Shown: positions 59,790 to 64,000 of the stretch, piece after piece | Position numbering within the stretch: the first letter of the stretch is position 1 | Layout of the letters: the number at the start of each line of letters is the position of its first letter | Assembly (NCBI GenBank): GCA_026075535.2 | Contig: AP026550.1 | Location: 5,456,001-5,520,000 of the forward strand | Origin: Tricholoma matsutake | Taxonomy: Eukaryota > Basidiomycota > Agaricomycetes > Agaricales > Tricholomataceae | Direction of reading: 5' to 3' | Length of the DNA: 64,000 nucleotides | The notes under the pieces: generated by a model | Told to the model about the DNA's origin: nothing | What the model saw: only the letters and a program-made list of their open reading frames with translations | The model's database searches: none | Translations under genes and position numbers: made by a program

Positions 59790-61011
59790 CTATCCGCTGA
59801 GTGCATACACAGCCACTATAGCAGTCTGTGTCTGTGCCAGGCATCGTCTTTGAGGAATCAAAGTTCCACCCCTAGACATTCCATCATAGCCCCAGCTGTC
59901 ACCAGCTGAGTTGAGGAAGTGGGTGGTGAAGTGTTGATTTGCATAGTAAATTACCCCTCTAAGAAGGTACTCTGTTGTGCTGCCATTGCAGCTTATTTGG
60001 AGAGTTGTATTAAGAGAGGGGGGGTCACCTCCCCATTGGAATGCAATCAAAGGGGGGTGACTTTGGAATGTGGTTTTTCTGATTTGTGGTTGCCCACAGC
60101 CTGGGCAAGTTGGAGCCAGAAGTTGCTCTTGGTGGTTCAGGTGGCTCTGTAAGGTCATGCCTGGTAGTGCAAATGTATAAACAAGGCAAGATGAGTGGTC
60201 TGTTTCCCTCCCTGTAGGGTGTTCACAACTTGAGCACTGTCATGTGGATGAGGTAACAGGCTGGCTGGTTTCTAGCAGGTGTTCCAGAATGCTATGACTT
60301 GCAAATTCACCAAACTCAAATTCTCTTGAAACATTTGCAAGGAGTGGCCTAAAATTGTCTTGAATTGTTTCCAAAGAGAGTGTGTGAGCAGAAGTGGGAG
60401 TCAGATTTGTGTGGTTTTGAAAGTCATCTAGGAGAGAGGCCATGAGGTTGTTGCCTATGTTTGCCCACAACGCTTGGTGAGCATGGTGAGCATTGTACCA
60501 TATATTTAAAAGGATAGTAACAACTACATCATAAGCACAGCTATTGTTTGTCCATTGGGTTCCAACTGGCTGCAAGGAAGTTGGTGGGGGGGGGGGGGGA
60601 GGCATGCATGAGAGTGTTGGTTTTTTAGATGGCTGTGTTCCAAGTGGTGTTGGAGTAGGGCTACGTTTTCCTGGTTTTTTAAGGGGGCATGGTTTTTTCA
60701 CTGTGGGCATGGTCAGAGGGACAGTTACATTGTCTGGAGAGGTGGTCTTTGTGCTTTTGTCAACCAGAGCCCATTCCATATTACTATGTTGCCACTCTAG
60801 AAAAGAATCACTAGGTCCCCATCTGATAGCATTGTGGGATGGTGGGGGGCACATAGTCTTCACCTTTCAGTTGTCTATACATAGCAACTAAACTGTTTCT
60901 CCTGTCTGCTTGGACCATCTCTACAGGGAGTTTGCCTTCAAAATTCAGTCTTGTAATGTTGTCTAGTATTTCAAGCTCATGGAATTCCTGTAATTTACCC
61001 TCCCCCACCTA

Positions 61012-61130
61012 TTCCGGTTGGAGTCCAGTTATTCCGGTTGGAGTCCAGTTATTCTGGTTGGAGTCCAGTTATTCCAGTTGGAGTCCAGTTATTCCAGTCA
61101 GAGTCCAGTTATTCCGGTTATTCTGACCAG
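61012..61130. repeat. 20-bp tandem repeat next to the TIR
   Basis: About five and a half copies of ATTCCGGTTGGAGTCCAGTT or a variant, directly continuing the left inverted repeat. Differences are mainly C/T and G/A. Confidence 0.9.
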
Positions 61131-61221
61131 ATTCTGGTTACTCCAGATGCTCAACTTAGAGTATATACCCTAATGGATAGTCAAATTTCAAGTCTTAAGT
61201 TGTCAAAGTGCCTATATTTGT

Positions 61222-61312
61222 GCAGAGTAAGGATTGAACTCAAGACATCTTGATTAGAGTGATCACATGACAAACCAAACATGTGTGCTCAACCAGTTGA
61301 GCCACAGGAGAA
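61222..61312 (-). mobile_element. tRNA-related sequence or SINE head
   Basis: On the minus strand: GTGGCTCAACTGGTTGAGCA (A box with a D-arm-like stem GCTC/GAGC) and, about 45 bases on, TTGAGTTCAATCC (B box). The anticodon arm and T stem do not pair well, so this is a tRNA-derived SINE or pseudogene rather than a working tRNA. Confidence 0.5.
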
Positions 61313-61395
61313 TTATTAGATAGTAATATAATGTTTATTCATGACACTCTAATTTTTTTTGGAGTAGTGAAAGATGAAATTTTTTTAATTAACCA

Positions 61396-61662
61396 CATCC
61401 CTCACATTGAATGCGAGGGAGTGGGGATGATTGTGATTACATAGATAAACAAAAAATCCTCCCTCTCACAAGATGCGAGAGGGAGTTTTATTTATATACA
61501 TAAAAAGCTAACCCCTCACGCCGAATGTGAGGGGGGAGGTAAAAACATGAAGAAAAAAATTCCTCCCCCACGCAAAATGGGGGAGGGGGGGCACAATACT
61601 AATAAATAATTAAAAGTACAAAAAAAATCCCTCCCCACATGAAGTGCAGGGGAGGGGGAGGG
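61396..61662. repeat. Five GC-rich hairpins in AT-rich sequence
   Basis: Perfect or near-perfect stems at about 61398-61420, 61458-61485, 61511-61540, 61561-61590 and 61629-61660, each around a loop containing GAATG, GATG, AAATG or AAGTG and spaced about 50-65 bases apart in A/T-rich DNA. Stem sequences differ between units (CCCTCTC/GAGAGGG, CCCCTCAC/GTGAGGGG, CCCTCCCC/GGGGAGGG) but stay paired. Confidence 0.7.
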
Positions 61663-61687
61663 GATGCGACCCCGCTGTTGTCTGTCC

Positions 61688-61980
61688 TTCCACCCACGAT
61701 CCACCCCACGAGCAGTTGCTCGTGAGGCTGGGGGTAGGTGGCTTGTTGTTGTTGTTGTTCCACCCACGATCCACCCCACGAGCAGTTGCTCATGAGGCTG
61801 GGGGTAGGTGGCTTGTCATCGTTGTCGTTCCACCCACAATCCACCCCACGAGCAGTTGCTCATGAGGCTGGGGGCGGGTGGTGTGTCATTGTCATCTCCT
61901 GTCCCTGTGCCTGGGTGTCATTCCACCCACGATCCACCCCACGAGCAGTTGCTCGTGAGGCTGGGGGTGGGTGGCTTGTC
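61688..61980. repeat. Four-copy repeat of about 70 bp with a palindromic core
   Basis: CCACCCACGATCCACCCCAC precedes the palindrome ACGAGCAGTTGCTCGT, then GAGGCTGGGGGTAGGTGG. Cores are at about 61709, 61779, 61849 and 61941, so the spacings are 70, 70 and 92. Two cores have CATG in place of CGTG. Cys-rich or Pro/His-rich open frames across it are repeat shadows. Confidence 0.9.
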
Positions 61981-62017
61981 GTCATTTGTTGCTGTCGTCC
62001 CCTGTCTGGATTTCTGT

Positions 62018-62053
62018 TTTTTTCTTTTTTTTTTTTTTGGGGGGGGGGGGGTG
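62018..62053. repeat. Adjacent poly-T and poly-G tracts
   Basis: A run of T broken by one C, then about 14 G. Such homopolymer junctions are prone to length error in assemblies. Confidence 0.9.
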
Positions 62054-62235
62054 GTTTGGGCACGTCAGTGCGACATGGCACGAGTACAGAGGTTGGTGGG
62101 TGCTTACTAGGCAGGTACCCCCCTTCCAGGGTATCCTGGCATCCCTCTGCACCCTCCTAGCCCGTGTCGACAGCCTCACATCCCATTTGAATGGGGAGGA
62201 GGGGATCGGGTGGGCATGGGTGTGGGTTGCGTGTT

Positions 62236-63125
62236 TTTCATTGTGGCAGGTCGTCCCCAGTAGTATACAACCTAAAAAGCAATAAATTACAATTAGTTGA
62301 TTTATAAAAACAAAAAGAAATAAGAAAAAACTTATCTATGGCCCAAACGACGTTGCCATCGTTTGGGCCCGCATTCCATCCAGTCGGCTCGCATTTTTCG
62401 TCGTGGCAGGTCATCCCCAGTAGTATACAACCTAAAAAGCAATAAATTACAATTAGTTCATTGATAAAAAGAAAAAGAAAAAAGAAAAAAAAAACTTATC
62501 TATGGCCCAAATGATGGCAATGTCGTTTGGGCCCGTGTTCCATCTAGCAGTAGAGTAGAACCTATAAAACAAAAGAAACAAGTTAGTTAGTTTATAAAAA
62601 CAAAAAGCAAATGAAAAAAACTCATATAGGGCCCAAATGACGCGATCTGCATCATTTGGGCCTGTGTTGGCTCGTTTGTGGGTGGTGGCATCGTTACTAG
62701 TAGATTATAACCTAGAAAACTAAAAAAATGAGTTAGTTAGTTTATTAAAACAAGAACCAAACAAAAAAACTTATGTAGGGCCCAAACAACATGATCTGCG
62801 TCGTTTGGGCCCGCGTTGGCTCGTTTGTGAGTGGTGGCATCATTGCCAGTAGATTATAACCTAGAAAGCTAAAAAAAAGGTTAGTTAGTTTATAAAAACA
62901 AAAAGCAAACAAAAAAAACCTTACTTAGGGCCCAAACGATGCGATCTGCATCATTTGGGCCCGTGTTCTGTCCAATCACCTCGTTTGGGCCCATGTTATT
63001 TCTGGCCATCGAGTAGAACCTATAAAACAAAAGAAACAAGTTAGTATGAAAAAAACAAGAAGCAAACGAAAAAAAAACATACTTAGGCCCCAAACGACGC
63101 GATCTGCATCGTTTGGGCCTGCGTT
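62236..63125. repeat. Array of six 125-165-bp units, each with a GGCCCAAACGA hairpin
   Basis: Units share AACCTA(A/T)AAA, GTTAGTTAGTTTATAAAAAC, an A-rich stretch, and an 11-12-base stem (GGCCCAAACGA / TCGTTTGGGCC or variants) around CGATCTGC or similar. Hairpins start at about 62340, 62504, 62629, 62778, 62928 and 63085. An extra half stem (TCGTTTGGGCCC) occurs near 62980. Confidence 0.9.
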
Positions 63126-64000
63126 CTGTCCAGTTGGCTCGTTTGAAGGTGGTGGTGATGGTGGCATTGGACATGGGAACGGTGGTGGTGGGTGTGCACG
63201 CAGTGGTGGTGGATCCTTATTCCGACTGGAATTGTGCTGCATAGGGAAAACTACATACAAAAACAATTCCACTGGATTCCAGAAATTCCAGAAATTCCGG
63301 CCGGACGAACCGGAATCCAACCGTAATAGGTGGGGGAGTGTAAAGTACTCTGGAATTCTTGTCTGAGTGCTCCTGAAGCACCCCCTGTGATTTTGTGGGG
63401 GTAAAAGCCTGTAAGAATCAATGTGCCTGCTGTGGTAGAGCTTCTTGAGAGGGCAGTGTAATATGCTTGGTGTGACCTACTGTAGCTGAGGTCCACAACA
63501 TTTAGGGGTCTTGTTTTTCCTTGGGAGGCATAGTCTGTCATGGCCCAGTTGGGCAGGATTTCAACTTGGTTGCGTGAAATTGTCAGAGAGGTGTTGTCAG
63601 GCAACAAACAAGATGTGGATACAGTAGTTCGTGTCAAAGGCACAACATTTGGAGTTAAATTATCTAGTTGGACTTGAGAAGGAGGATTGACCAGACTGAC
63701 AAAGAGTGTGTCTAGCACAACAGTCCCATCAGCTGTTTGACTTGCTTGCCAAGAGTGAACAACTGCTTCCTGCCCCTTAGTCATACAGAGCTCAGTAGCA
63801 GAATTGACATGGGTCATAACAGGCATACCAACACACAAAGAAAGCTTACTGGGAATGAGTTTGGTGTTGGCACAAGGGGATTGGTTCCACAGAGTTTTTT
63901 GTGCTTCAATAGGAAGTGTCGCATGCTTGATAGTGTGCTTGTAGCTTTCCTTGAGATGGTTTTTCTTCTCTCTGGCTTCTTTTGAAGGCACTGAGTCTTG

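Larger units (their letters stand above)
60988..63350. mobile_element. Non-autonomous TIR element, 2363 bp, inserted in the Helitron gene
   Basis: An 8-bp duplication TGGAATTC flanks it (60980-60987 and 63351-63358). The ends are inverted repeats of about 38 bases with the shared core CTCCCCCACCTATT(C/A)CGGTTGGA. Removing the element and one duplication rejoins the helicase frame (RQEF to HELEIL). The 8-bp duplication suggests hAT-type mobilisation. There is no transposase gene inside; it is filled with tandem and hairpin-forming repeats. Confidence 0.85.
59790..63991 (-). pseudogene. Helitron PIF1-like helicase C-terminus fused to a C19-like protease domain, split by an insertion
   Basis: Minus-strand gene running off the right edge. 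63991-63351 encodes the end of a Helitron PIF1-like helicase (SLCVGMPVMTHVN, WAMTDYASQGKT, YYTALSRSSTTAGT, GASGALRQEF). The frame is broken by the 2.36-kb element 60988-63350 and resumes at 60987 with HELEILDNITRLNFEGKLP and then DYVPP. After a one-base slip in a C run (about 60850) it continues to a cysteine-protease-like domain: QWTNNSCAYDVVVTILLNIW (candidate catalytic Cys), a CSSCEHP..CPGCGQP zinc pair, and RGVIYYANQHFTTHF (candidate His). A TGA lies near 60239, in the same frame. The helicase would act in rolling-circle transposition; the protease role is unknown. Confidence 0.75.

Noticed and set aside
61720..62180. Frames rich in Cys, or in Pro and His, across the palindromic repeats
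   Set aside because: They arise from GTTGTTGTT and CCACCCACG repeats and occur in several phases. No domain is present.
61396..63125. CRISPR-like pattern of regularly spaced palindromic repeats
   Set aside because: The units are long and similar throughout, including the spacers; no cas genes, and the organism is a fungus.

Overview
The window is nuclear DNA of a filamentous basidiomycete, almost certainly an agaricomycete (mushroom-forming fungus). Introns are 37-72 bp with GT..AG ends. The repeat families (Plavaka-type and TNP2-like DNA transposons, chromodomain gypsy elements, a Helitron, tRNA-derived SINEs) are those of agaricomycetes. Only about 8.6 kb is an ordinary gene island; most of the rest is transposable-element (TE) sequence in various stages of decay. 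I read everything by eye. Exon borders are given only where frame and splice signals agree.

Layout. 0.2-4.6 kb: two minus-strand genes, a decayed JmjC-like gene and an unrecognised four-exon gene. 4.6-13.3 kb: a Plavaka-type DNA transposon with a broken transposase (7085-11536), a companion gene (4903-6614) and complex subterminal repeats. 13.3-19.1 kb: gene-poor, with two copies of a tRNA-derived SINE, several tandem repeats and one small disrupted gene. 19.1-27.7 kb: the gene island, holding a TSR4/PDCD2-type ribosomal-protein chaperone (minus), a Zn2Cys6 transcription factor (plus, sharing a 400-bp promoter region with it) and an MSC2-type zinc transporter of the cation diffusion facilitator family (plus). 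27.7-30.3 kb: the 3' remnant of a LINE and a fragment of a TPR gene. 30.8-37.9 kb: a second large transposase-like gene with two neighbouring TE-type genes. 39607-44333: a delimited CACTA-type element with TIRs and a TAA target duplication, an internally deleted transposase and a convergent companion gene. 44.3-58.9 kb: a gypsy element (plus) interrupted inside its integrase by a second complete gypsy element (minus, 48751-56475) with two 707-bp LTRs and a GAGGA target duplication. 58.9-64 kb: a TE-type gene fragment and the C-terminal part of a Helitron PIF1-like helicase fused to a C19-like cysteine-protease domain. The helicase is split by a 2.36-kb TIR element (60988-63350) full of hairpin-forming repeats.

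How it fits together. The three island genes act in 40S ribosomal protein biogenesis, transcription control and zinc supply to the secretory pathway; nothing suggests a shared pathway. The TEs share a damage pattern: C-to-T and G-to-A changes, many at CpG, which turn arginine CGA codons into TGA. This fits methylation-linked decay. The least ordinary features are a zinc-binding-like coiled-coil gene antisense to its host retrotransposon, TE-linked companion genes beside three DNA transposons, the helicase-protease fusion, and the hairpin-array element that splits the helicase.
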